Translations under genes and position numbers: made by a program
NCBI GenBank assembly: GCA_017995595.1
Contig: JAGOIO010000104.1
Span: forward strand, 1-5,528
DNA length: 5,528 nucleotides
Origin: a bacterium
Lineage (GTDB): Bacteria > Cyanobacteriota > Vampirovibrionia > Gastranaerophilales > Gastranaerophilaceae
Reading direction: 5' to 3'
Shown here: piece by piece, positions 1-5,528 of the stretch
Position numbering within the stretch: position 1 is the first letter of the stretch
Layout: each line of letters begins with the position of its first letter
Notes under the pieces: generated by a model
Database searches by the model: none
What the model saw: the letters and a program-made list of their open reading frames with translations, nothing else
Told to the model about the DNA's origin: nothing

Positions 1-102
<102 letters not shown>

Positions 103-111
103 TTTTAGCAG

Positions 112-149
112 GGAGTCCTGGTCATACATATGACTGGGACTCCTTTTTT
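112..149 (+). terminator. Intrinsic terminator of the rRNA operon
   Basis: A hairpin of about 14 bp, starting GGAGTCC (112-118) and closing GGACTCC (137-143), has a loop of about 4 bases and is followed directly by six T (144-149). It has two G-T wobble pairs in the middle of the stem and no bulges. It begins about ten bases after the 5S rRNA ends, which is where an rRNA operon terminator is expected. It separates rRNA transcription from the downstream protein operon. Confidence 0.93.
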
Positions 150-334
150 GTTTGGGCAGATTTTTAGTGTCCGATATTAGGGACCACTATTAAAATTTTG
201 TGTTTTCTATGCATAAATTTTAGTTAGTCTATGCAAGAAGAAAGGTGCATCTACGACTCCTTTTCAGCGATACCATAAATACTTTATACTTTTTAAAACA
301 TAACTAAAAGGATAATCTGAAATTTACTTATTGG

Positions 335-408
335 ATTCATAAACAGAATGAGTATTGAATGAATAATTATATAGAATTATTCATTCAATACTCATTCTGT
401 TTATGAAT
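335..408. repeat. Perfect 34-bp inverted repeat with 6-base loop
   Basis: The left arm (335-368, beginning ATTCATAAACAG) is the exact reverse complement of the right arm (375-408, ending CTGTTTATGAAT). The six-base loop is ATATAG (369-374). All 34 positions pair without mismatch or bulge, and pairing stops at G334/G409. In RNA this would be a very stable hairpin despite high A+T. It is not followed by a T tract on the plus strand, and the minus-strand flank (complement of 325-334) is also a poor U tract, so it is not a textbook terminator. It could be a backup or bidirectional terminator between the rRNA and exbB units, a protein-binding or recombination site, or a small palindromic repeat element. 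The structure is certain and its role is unknown. Confidence 0.9.
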
Positions 409-495
409 GTTAGTCAGGATAAAACCTATATAATAGATATAAAATATTAATTTTAGCAAAATAATATCTATTTACAGACTTATTTTGATTTAGAT

Positions 496-526
496 ATTGT
501 TTGTATAACTTTTGTTGCTATCTTTG
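496..526 (+). promoter_or_regulatory. Bacteroides-type promoter, candidate for the exbB operon or a leader RNA
   Basis: TATCTTTG (519-526) matches all fixed positions of the Bacteroides primary-sigma -7 box TAnnTTTG. An ATTG at 496-499, 19 bases upstream, serves as the -33 element (consensus TTTG, usual spacing about 19-21). A start site would be expected around 531-536. If it drives exbB, the leader is about 410 bases, which is long. Alternatively it drives a separate short RNA ending at the hairpin at 841-885. The call rests on consensus matching only. Confidence 0.55.
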
Positions 527-674
527 CGCTAAAGTATTAAAATATAATTGTTTAAAGCAATAATAGATCATTTTGTTTTTTATCTATTTATTTATTAAGA
601 TGCTTAAACTCTTACTGTACTAAAAAAAAGTGATTAAAAATTGTAAAAACACACTGTAGTAACAATTTTGTTCT

Positions 675-682
675 TATTTTTG
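675..682 (+). promoter_or_regulatory. Second TAnnTTTG box (weak promoter candidate)
   Basis: TATTTTTG (675-682) fits the Bacteroides -7 consensus TAnnTTTG. No clear TTTG-like -33 element sits 19-21 bases upstream; only a CTG at 654-656 is near the right distance. In such T-rich DNA a chance match is likely. If real, it would start transcription around 690 and give exbB a leader of about 250 bases. Confidence 0.25.
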
Positions 683-840
683 TTGCACGTTTTATGTCAG
701 AATAGTAAATGCCATTTTTGAGACGCTTTAGAGGATCTAACATTGTCTTACTTTGGAACTATATTGAAGAATTGAATGTGATGTTGTCGAGATAAATATG
801 TGGCTATAAGTAAAACCTATAAAGTTCTTAATAACCGCAG

Positions 841-885
841 TTAATCTTTGACGCCTTTTATATAAAGGAACAAAGATTGATTTTT
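841..885 (+). terminator. Hairpin plus T tract ahead of exbB (possible attenuator or small-RNA terminator)
   Basis: AATCTTTG (843-850) pairs with CAAAGATT (871-878), and two further outer pairs (841/880 and the wobble 842/879) are possible. Inside, CCTTT (854-858) pairs with AAAGG (864-868), leaving a small internal loop. The hairpin is followed immediately by five T (881-885). It lies 56 bases before the exbB start codon and downstream of the promoter boxes. That position suits an attenuator, or the end of a short independent RNA. The stem is AT-rich and interrupted and the T run is short, so termination may be weak. It could simply be a leader stem-loop. Confidence 0.35.
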
Positions 886-941
886 CTAGTAAAAATAAAA
901 ATTATTAATTTCTAAAAATAAATTGTTTAAAAAAAACTATT

Positions 942-1763
942 ATGGAAACTACTCAAAAGAAAACAAAAAAATCTAATTCGATTAAAGGGATTAAAAACGC
1001 AGGTCTTGTTATTTTAGCATGTCTTATTATTGCAATTTGTGTATTCAACTTTGTATTAGGAAATCCTGCAAACTTCATGAATAATGATCCTGCAAATAAT
1101 CCTCTTCAAGGTAACCTTTTAGGTACAATGTACAAAGGTGGTGTTATTGTACCAATGATTTTAACATTGTTGTTTACAACCTTGGCTTTAAGTGTAGAAC
1201 GTTATATCGCTATTAAAAGTGCATATGGAAAAGGTTCTTTGGTTAAATTTGTAGCTAACATTAAAGTTGCTTTGGATAAAGGTGATCTTAAAGGTGCAGA
1301 AGAAATCTGTAACAAACAAAAAGGTTCTGTAGCAAATGTAGTTAACGCTACTTTGATTAAATATGCAGAAATGGAAAAGGATGCTAGTCTAACTAAAGAA
1401 CAGAAAATCCTGGCAATTCAAAAAGAATTAGAAGAAGCTACAGCTCTTGAATTACCAATGATGTCTGAAAATCTTCCTATTATTGCAACAATTACAACTT
1501 TAGGTACATTGATGGGATTGCTTGGTACTGTAATTGGTATGATTCGTTCATTCTCTGCTTTGGCTGCTGGTGGATCTGGTGACTCTATGGCTTTGTCACA
1601 AGGTATCTCTGAAGCTTTGGTTAATACAGCTTGTGGTATTGCTACTGGTGCATGTGCTGTAATCTCTTACAACTACTATACTAATAAAATCGATAAATTA
1701 ACATTTAGCCTTGACGAAATAGGTTTCTCTATTGTATCAACATTTGCAGCTTCTCACAATTAA
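942..1763 (+). CDS. exbB: ExbB/TolQ/MotA-family proton channel subunit (ExbB)
   Basis: This is the inner-membrane channel subunit of the TonB energy-transducing motor, which with ExbD converts proton flow into movement of TonB. The 273-residue protein has a Lys-rich N-terminus (6-20) and hydrophobic segments at about 21-40, 66-90, 177-204 and 222-245, with a cytoplasmic loop of about 90 residues between the second and third. The family signature GLLGTVIGMI is at 192-201. GISEALVNTA (221-230) aligns with the third helix of E. coli ExbB, placing E224 and T229 at the positions of its Glu176 and Thr181; T196 matches Thr148. E. coli ExbB has three membrane helices, so the first one here is extra. 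The start follows an A-rich stretch with no Shine-Dalgarno site, as is normal in this phylum. It is the first gene of the operon. TolQ-like function is possible, but adjacent tonB favours ExbB. Confidence 0.93.
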   Translation: METTQKKTKKSNSIKGIKNAGLVILACLIIAICVFNFVLGNPANFMNNDPANNPLQGNLLGTMYKGGVIVPMILTLLFTTLALSVERYIAIKSAYGKGSLVKFVANIKVALDKGDLKGAEEICNKQKGSVANVVNATLIKYAEMEKDASLTKEQKILAIQKELEEATALELPMMSENLPIIATITTLGTLMGLLGTVIGMIRSFSALAAGGSGDSMALSQGISEALVNTACGIATGACAVISYNYYTNKIDKLTFSLDEIGFSIVSTFAASHN

Positions 1764-1796
1764 GCAGTAAATTAATTAAAAAAATAGAAACGACTT

Positions 1797-2408
1797 ATGG
1801 GTAAAGTAAAAGTTGCAAAAAAAAGTACTTTTATCGATATGACGGCGATGAGTGATGTTACTGTATTACTTCTAACCTTTTTTATGTTGACTTCAACATT
1901 CGTACAAAAGGAACCAGTAAAAGTAACGACACCAGGTTCTGTTTCTGAGATTAAAATCCCAGATAAGGACGTTCTCCAGATTCTTGTCGATGGTAAAGGA
2001 AAAGTATTTATGAGCTTGGATAAACAAGCTGATCTGGCATCAACACTTGAAAGTGTTGGAGGTCAGTATGGAATAAAATTTACGCCTGAAGAAATAAAAA
2101 AATTCAAGCTAAGCAATACATTCGGTGTGCCAATCAAAAGCATGAAAACTTTTTTAGGATTACCTAAAGATAAACAAGACGAAGTTCTTGCAAATGAAGG
2201 TATTCCTACAGACAGTCTTGATAATCAATTCAAAGTATGGGTAAAAACAGCTCGTGCAACGAATCCAGAACTAAGAATAGCTATTAAAGCTGACCAGGAA
2301 ACTCCTTATTCAGTAATTAAGAATGTAATGAACTCACTTCAAGACTTAAAAGAAAACAGATATAATCTGATTACTTCTTTGAAAGTTACCGAAGAGGAAA
2401 AAAAATAG
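1797..2408 (+). CDS. exbD: ExbD/TolR-family biopolymer transport protein, first paralogue
   Basis: ExbD is the single-pass partner of ExbB; its membrane helix carries the proton-accepting Asp, and its periplasmic domain contacts TonB. After a short basic N-terminus, the motif FIDMTAMSDVTVLLLTFFML (12-31) contains the conserved D20, equivalent to Asp25 of E. coli ExbD. The periplasmic part shows the family fold in two pieces: ILVDGKGKVFM (62-72) and LRIAIKADQETPYSVIKNVM (159-178), then a C-terminal strand near 190-196. Between them is an insert of roughly 70 residues (about 86-157, mostly predicted helical), which makes the protein 203 residues against about 140 in E. coli. Long ExbD forms are familiar in Bacteroidota. 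It begins 33 bases after exbB and ends 7 bases before the second exbD, so co-translation is likely. Confidence 0.92.
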   Translation: MGKVKVAKKSTFIDMTAMSDVTVLLLTFFMLTSTFVQKEPVKVTTPGSVSEIKIPDKDVLQILVDGKGKVFMSLDKQADLASTLESVGGQYGIKFTPEEIKKFKLSNTFGVPIKSMKTFLGLPKDKQDEVLANEGIPTDSLDNQFKVWVKTARATNPELRIAIKADQETPYSVIKNVMNSLQDLKENRYNLITSLKVTEEEKK

Positions 2409-2415
2409 ATGAAAT

Positions 2416-3081
2416 ATGAGTGCTGAAGTACAACAAAGTAGTGGCGACGGAAAGAAGAAGAGAGGTGGCAGCAAGCAGAAAAAAATGAATGTTCGTGTCG
2501 ACTTTACGCCGATGGTGGATATGAATATGTTGCTTATCACTTTCTTCATGCTTTGTACATCTTTGAGTAAACCTCAAACGATGGAGATAAGTATGCCAAG
2601 TAATGATGATGTTCCAGAAGATCAACAGACTAAAGTTAAAGCTTCACAAGCAGTAACTTTACTTCTTGATGAAAACAATAAAGTTTTTTATTATTTAGGT
2701 GAGCCTAATTACAAAGATTATAATTCATTAAAAGAAACTTCTTATGCTGCTGATGGTATGAGAGATTTACTTTTAAAGAAAAATAGAAGTGTTGTTGCTA
2801 AAATCAACGATTTGAAACAACAAAAAATTAATTTACAGATATCTCAAGAAGAATTTACTAAGTTATCTTCTGATGCAAAAGCTGATAAAAGTTCTCCAAC
2901 GGTTATTATCAAAGCAACAGATAAATCAACTTATAAAAATCTTGTTGATGCTCTCGACGAAATGCAAATATGCAGTATAAGTAAATATGTAATTGTGCCT
3001 GTCACTTCTGGTGATAAATTCTTATTGGAAAATTTCAAATCAAAAGGAGCACATTCTGCAAATTCTGATATTAAACAATAA
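2416..3081 (+). CDS. exbD: ExbD/TolR-family biopolymer transport protein, second paralogue
   Basis: This second ExbD-type subunit has 221 residues and is clearly divergent from its upstream neighbour. A polar N-terminus rich in Lys and Arg (13-27) precedes RVDFTPMVDMNMLLITFFML (27-46), whose TPxxD pattern puts the conserved proton-carrying Asp at D35. The periplasmic domain shows VTLLLDENNKVFYYLG (80-95) and PTVIIKATDKSTYKNLVDAL (161-180), followed by a strand near 188-196. The intervening segment (about 96-158) is longer than in E. coli ExbD and unlike the insert of the first paralogue. The ATG at 2416 is preferred because the ATG at 2409 opens only five codons. Retention of Asp in both paralogues suggests both are active and may form a mixed dimer inside the ExbB ring; the pairing is inferred. 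Confidence 0.92.
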   Translation: MSAEVQQSSGDGKKKRGGSKQKKMNVRVDFTPMVDMNMLLITFFMLCTSLSKPQTMEISMPSNDDVPEDQQTKVKASQAVTLLLDENNKVFYYLGEPNYKDYNSLKETSYAADGMRDLLLKKNRSVVAKINDLKQQKINLQISQEEFTKLSSDAKADKSSPTVIIKATDKSTYKNLVDALDEMQICSISKYVIVPVTSGDKFLLENFKSKGAHSANSDIKQ

Positions 3082-3107
3082 GTTGAACACTAAATAAAGA
3101 AAGTAAA

Positions 3108-3929
3108 ATGGCAAAAAATGATTTAACTTCTGTAGAATGGTGTGACGTAATATTCCAAGGTAAAAATAAGGAGTACGGTGCGTATAAAATGCGTATGGAC
3201 TCCGGAAAACGCCACAATTGGTCTATGTTGATTATCGTTGCTATGGCGGCGTTAGTTATTGGTGTTCCTAAACTTATACAGCTTGCGACTCCAGCTCAGG
3301 ATGAAACTATGACTGAAGTAACAACTTTGTCTCAGTTGGACGAAGCTGAAGTGAAAGATGAAAAATTGAAGAAAGTTGAGCCAATCGCTCCTCCTCCTCC
3401 TCCTTTGAAAAGTTCTGTTAAGTTTGTTGCTCCGGTAATTAAGAAAGACTCTGAAGTGAATGAAGAAGATCAAATGAAGAGTCAGGAAGAATTACAAGAG
3501 ACAAAGGTGACCATTTCTATCGCCGATGTTAAAGGTAATGATGAAGTTCACGGTAAGGATATTTCTGAAATTAAACAAGTTGTGACACAAGCTCCGGTTG
3601 AAGAAGTTGAAGAAAAACCTTATACAGCTGTAGAACAGATGCCTCAGTTTCCTGGTGGTGAATCTGAATTATTGAAATATATTTTCGATAAATTAAGATA
3701 CCCAACCATTTCTCAGGAAAACGGTGTTCAGGGTAAGGTTTATATTCGTTTCGTTGTTTCTAAAACAGGTGAAGTTAAGGATGCTCAGGTTATGCGCTCT
3801 TTAGATCCATATTGTGATAAAGAAGCTCTCCGTGTAATTCGTTCTCTTCCGAGATGGATTCCTGGAAAACAAAATGGTGTGAATGTTCCAGTATATTATG
3901 TAGTACCTATTACCTTTAAACTACAGTAA
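3108..3929 (+). CDS. tonB: TonB energy-transducing protein
   Basis: TonB links the ExbB-ExbD motor to outer-membrane transporters by binding their TonB box. The 273-residue protein begins with a cytoplasmic segment containing FQGKNKEYGAYKMR (16-29), a motif common in Bacteroidota TonB proteins. One membrane helix follows (about 38-56). The periplasmic linker is rich in Glu and Lys with a five-Pro run at 95-99. The C-terminal TonB domain (about 179-273) shows QFPGGESELLKYI (180-192), VQGKVYIRFVVSKTGEVKDA (207-226), then PRWIPGKQNGVNVPVYYVVP (248-267). The E. coli TM residues Ser16/His20 have no obvious counterpart: the helix lacks His, and the nearest is H36 at its edge. The proline-rich part is short compared with E. 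coli TonB. It lies 26 bases after exbD and 4 before the lipoprotein gene. Confidence 0.95.
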   Translation: MAKNDLTSVEWCDVIFQGKNKEYGAYKMRMDSGKRHNWSMLIIVAMAALVIGVPKLIQLATPAQDETMTEVTTLSQLDEAEVKDEKLKKVEPIAPPPPPLKSSVKFVAPVIKKDSEVNEEDQMKSQEELQETKVTISIADVKGNDEVHGKDISEIKQVVTQAPVEEVEEKPYTAVEQMPQFPGGESELLKYIFDKLRYPTISQENGVQGKVYIRFVVSKTGEVKDAQVMRSLDPYCDKEALRVIRSLPRWIPGKQNGVNVPVYYVVPITFKLQ

Positions 3930-3933
3930 AGTC

Positions 3934-4878
3934 ATGAAGTCTTTCAAACTATATGTTTTGTTATTCTCTTTGTTTTTGTGCGCATGTAACACTAAAAATA
4001 AGGATGGAAAAACCGACACAATCACAACCGGAACAATTTCCATTGCTGTAGATGAAGGTTTTAAACCTATCATAGAAGAAGAACTGGCTGTGTTTGAAGG
4101 ACTTTATCCAGAGGCTGATATTAAGCCAACATACTGTAATGAGGTTGATGCTATAAATAGTTTATTAAAAGACAGTGTGCGGTTGGTTGTTACCACTCGC
4201 AGACTGTCTTTAAAAGAAACCCAATCCTTAAATAGCCGAAAGTTTTTCCCTGTAGAAACAAAATTGGCTATTGATGGTGTTGGTTTGATTGTTAATAATC
4301 AAAATCCAGATTCCCTGATAACTGTTGAACAGGTAAGGAAAATCTTAACTGGTGAGATCACAAAATGGAAAGATATTTATCCTAATTCTAAATTAGGAGA
4401 TATTCAAGTCGTTTTTGATAATCCAAATTCTAGCACAGTTCGTTTCGCTAAGGATTCTATTTGTTTAGGAAAGTCTTTTGCAAGTAAACGAATTAATGCT
4501 CAAAAAAATAATTTACAGGTCTTTGATTATGTTTCTAAAACGCCTAATTCAATTGGAGTTATTGGAGTTAATTGGCTCGGTGTAAGAAGTGATACAACGA
4601 ATTTGTCTTTTAAAAAGGACGTTCGGGTATTGGCTGTTAGCGAAGAAGATGTTGCAACGCCAGCTAATAGTTTTAAACCTTATCAAGCCTATTTGGCTTT
4701 AGGTGATTATCCTTTTTCACGTGATGTATATGTCATAGTAACTGATCCACGTCAAGGATTACCTTCTGGCCTATCTATCTTCTTAACTACAGATCGCGGT
4801 CAAAGAATTATTCTTAAATCCGGTTTAGTTCCAGCAACTCAGCCGGTTCGTATAGTAACTGTAAAAGATGAATTTTAA
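3934..4878 (+). CDS. PstS-like periplasmic binding-fold lipoprotein
   Basis: This 314-residue protein is predicted to be exported and lipid-anchored: a short Lys-containing N-terminus and hydrophobic stretch (7-17) end in the lipobox LCAC (15-18), with C18 as the lipidated residue. The body resembles PstS-type phosphate-binding proteins, most clearly at IDGVGLIVNNQNPDSLITVE (113-132) followed by ILTGEITKWKDI (137-148). VTTRRLSLKE (86-95) and NSSTVRF (165-171) fit the two hinge-side binding regions. Some phosphate-site features look altered: the usual glycine-rich N-terminal loop is replaced by AVDEGFKP (38-45), and the Arg before the SGT loop appears to be Asp (D162). The ligand is therefore uncertain. 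No pst permease genes are visible. Its start is 4 bases after tonB stops, pointing to a role tied to the TonB system. Fold assignment is good; function is open. Confidence 0.85.
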   Translation: MKSFKLYVLLFSLFLCACNTKNKDGKTDTITTGTISIAVDEGFKPIIEEELAVFEGLYPEADIKPTYCNEVDAINSLLKDSVRLVVTTRRLSLKETQSLNSRKFFPVETKLAIDGVGLIVNNQNPDSLITVEQVRKILTGEITKWKDIYPNSKLGDIQVVFDNPNSSTVRFAKDSICLGKSFASKRINAQKNNLQVFDYVSKTPNSIGVIGVNWLGVRSDTTNLSFKKDVRVLAVSEEDVATPANSFKPYQAYLALGDYPFSRDVYVIVTDPRQGLPSGLSIFLTTDRGQRIILKSGLVPATQPVRIVTVKDEF

Positions 4879-4881
4879 TTA

Positions 4882-5528
4882 ATGATTAAAAATTGCAATG
4901 TGATGAAATGTAACTTACTATTTTCTTCAATCCTCTTTTTGACAAGTTTTGCTTTTAATTTGTCTCCTCTTCAAGCGAAGGACAGTGAAGGTGTTTCTTT
5001 CTATAAAGCAGGTTTTCCAAAACAGGCAAAAAACCTTTTGTTTCAGGAATTGAAATCTAATTCTTCAAATTCTGCTGAAACATGTTATTTTTTAGGTAAT
5101 GTTTATTTTGGAGAAAGCAAAAAAGATTCAGCCTCTTTTTATTATAAAAAGGGTTTGTCTTTTGATGCTCAGAGTGCCTTGAATAATATTGGTCTAGCTA
5201 AGTTACAGATTAAATCAAACCCAACTCAAGCAAAGGAGGCAATTGACAATGTTTTAAAAGGTAAAAACAAGAAAAACGTAGACCTTATCCTTGAGGCAGG
5301 ACGTGCTTATTTAGAAAATGAAGAACTTTTAGCTACAAATGATTATTTGGAGAGAGCTCAAAAAATAACAAGAAAGTATGCTCCTGTATTTGTTTTAGCG
5401 GGTGATATTTTTGAAGCAAAGAGAGATGCTGGTCAAGCATGTAGTATGTATGAGCAGGCTATTCTTTTTGATGCAAATTGCCGTGAAGCATATATAAAAT
5501 ATGCTCGTGCTTATCGTGACGTTAATAC
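4882..5528 (+). CDS. Exported TPR-like repeat protein, 3' end outside window
   Basis: An open frame begins at the ATG at 4882, 3 bases after the lipoprotein gene, and runs without a stop to the window edge (215 complete codons). The N-terminus has a hydrophobic core (12-27) and LQA|KD at 30-34, a plausible signal peptidase I site after A32. An in-frame ATG at 4903 (residue 8) would give a more conventional signal peptide. The mature part is helical with TPR-like pairs: ETCYFLGNVYFGESKKDSAS (66-85), ILEAGRAYLENEELLATNDY (136-155), then VFVLAGDIFEAKRDAGQACS (169-188) and EAYIKYARAYRD (202-213). TPR proteins act as protein-protein scaffolds, here probably in the periplasm or at the outer membrane. 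Partners are unknown. The spacing implies co-translation with the upstream gene. Confidence 0.85.
   Translation, partial: MIKNCNVMKCNLLFSSILFLTSFAFNLSPLQAKDSEGVSFYKAGFPKQAKNLLFQELKSNSSNSAETCYFLGNVYFGESKKDSASFYYKKGLSFDAQSALNNIGLAKLQIKSNPTQAKEAIDNVLKGKNKKNVDLILEAGRAYLENEELLATNDYLERAQKITRKYAPVFVLAGDIFEAKRDAGQACSMYEQAILFDANCREAYIKYARAYRDVN

Larger units (their letters stand above)
150..941. other. Gene-free AT-rich spacer between rRNA operon and exbB operon
   Basis: No convincing protein gene or tRNA is seen on either strand in this roughly 790-base stretch. The longest small frame noticed with an ATG start is 28 codons (709-795), with no recognisable similarity. The spacer contains a perfect 34-bp inverted repeat, one good and one weaker Bacteroides-type promoter box, and a hairpin followed by T residues near the right end; each is listed separately. 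Positions 165-189 form a small imperfect hairpin (TAGTG...CACTA), and TCTATGCA occurs twice (206-213, 228-235). The left third may hold remnants of something lost, but no intact element is recognisable. The promoter and hairpin positions suggest that the right 400 bases are transcribed as a leader or a small RNA. Confidence 0.7.

Noticed and set aside
138..264. GACTCCTTTT occurring twice (138-147 and 255-264)
   Set aside because: A ten-base T-rich match; the first copy is part of the terminator, and the second has no paired stem, so chance is the simplest reading.
738..745. TAACATTG as a third promoter box
   Set aside because: It departs from TAnnTTTG and the nearest TTTG-like element is 17 bases away, short of the usual spacing.
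709..795. 28-codon frame starting ATG at 709
   Set aside because: Too short, no recognisable family, no translation signals that stand out, and it lies in a stretch better read as leader or spacer RNA.
2409..2411. ATG at 2409 as an alternative start for the second exbD
   Set aside because: It is in another frame and meets a stop after five codons.
2346..2625. Two minus-strand open frames over the exbD1/exbD2 junction
   Set aside because: They are antisense to the end of one clear ExbD gene and the membrane-helix coding region of the next; low-complexity Phe/Ser/His-rich translations are typical of reverse-strand shadows.
3252..3473. Minus-strand frame with an Arg-rich run
   Set aside because: It is antisense to tonB; the Arg run is the reverse reading of the proline codons in the TonB linker.

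Overview
The window looks like chromosomal DNA from the phylum Bacteroidota, most likely order Bacteroidales. Four things point there: the 5S rRNA sequence, the AT-rich A-tract leaders without Shine-Dalgarno sites, a TATCTTTG box matching the Bacteroides -7 consensus (TAnnTTTG), and the gene order exbB-exbD-exbD-tonB-(PstS-like lipoprotein)-(TPR protein). The genus cannot be fixed from this stretch alone.

Layout. Positions 1-102 are the 3' part of a 5S rRNA gene, the end of an rRNA operon entering from the left, closed by a strong intrinsic terminator at 112-149. Positions 150-941 are a spacer of about 790 bases without a convincing gene. It holds a perfect 34-bp inverted repeat with a 6-base loop (335-408), a good Bacteroides-type promoter (496-526), a weaker promoter-like box (675-682), and a hairpin followed by five T (841-885) shortly before the first gene. 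From 942 to the right edge, six same-strand genes follow with gaps of 33, 7, 26, 4 and 3 bases, so they are very probably one operon.

Function. ExbB (942-1763) and two different ExbD paralogues (1797-2408, 2416-3081) would form the inner-membrane proton-driven motor. TonB (3108-3929) would carry its energy across the periplasm to outer-membrane TonB-dependent (including SusC-type) transporters. Next come a lipoprotein with a PstS-type binding fold (3934-4878) and the N-terminal part of an exported TPR-like protein (4882 to the edge). Their roles are not established from sequence, but the near-zero spacing suggests they work with, or are made in fixed proportion to, the energy-transducing complex.

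No CRISPR array, transposase, phage gene or clearly new system is visible. The points most worth a second look are the perfect hairpin in the spacer, the possible leader or small RNA ahead of exbB, the PstS-like protein whose usual phosphate-binding signatures look altered, and the use of two enlarged ExbD paralogues.
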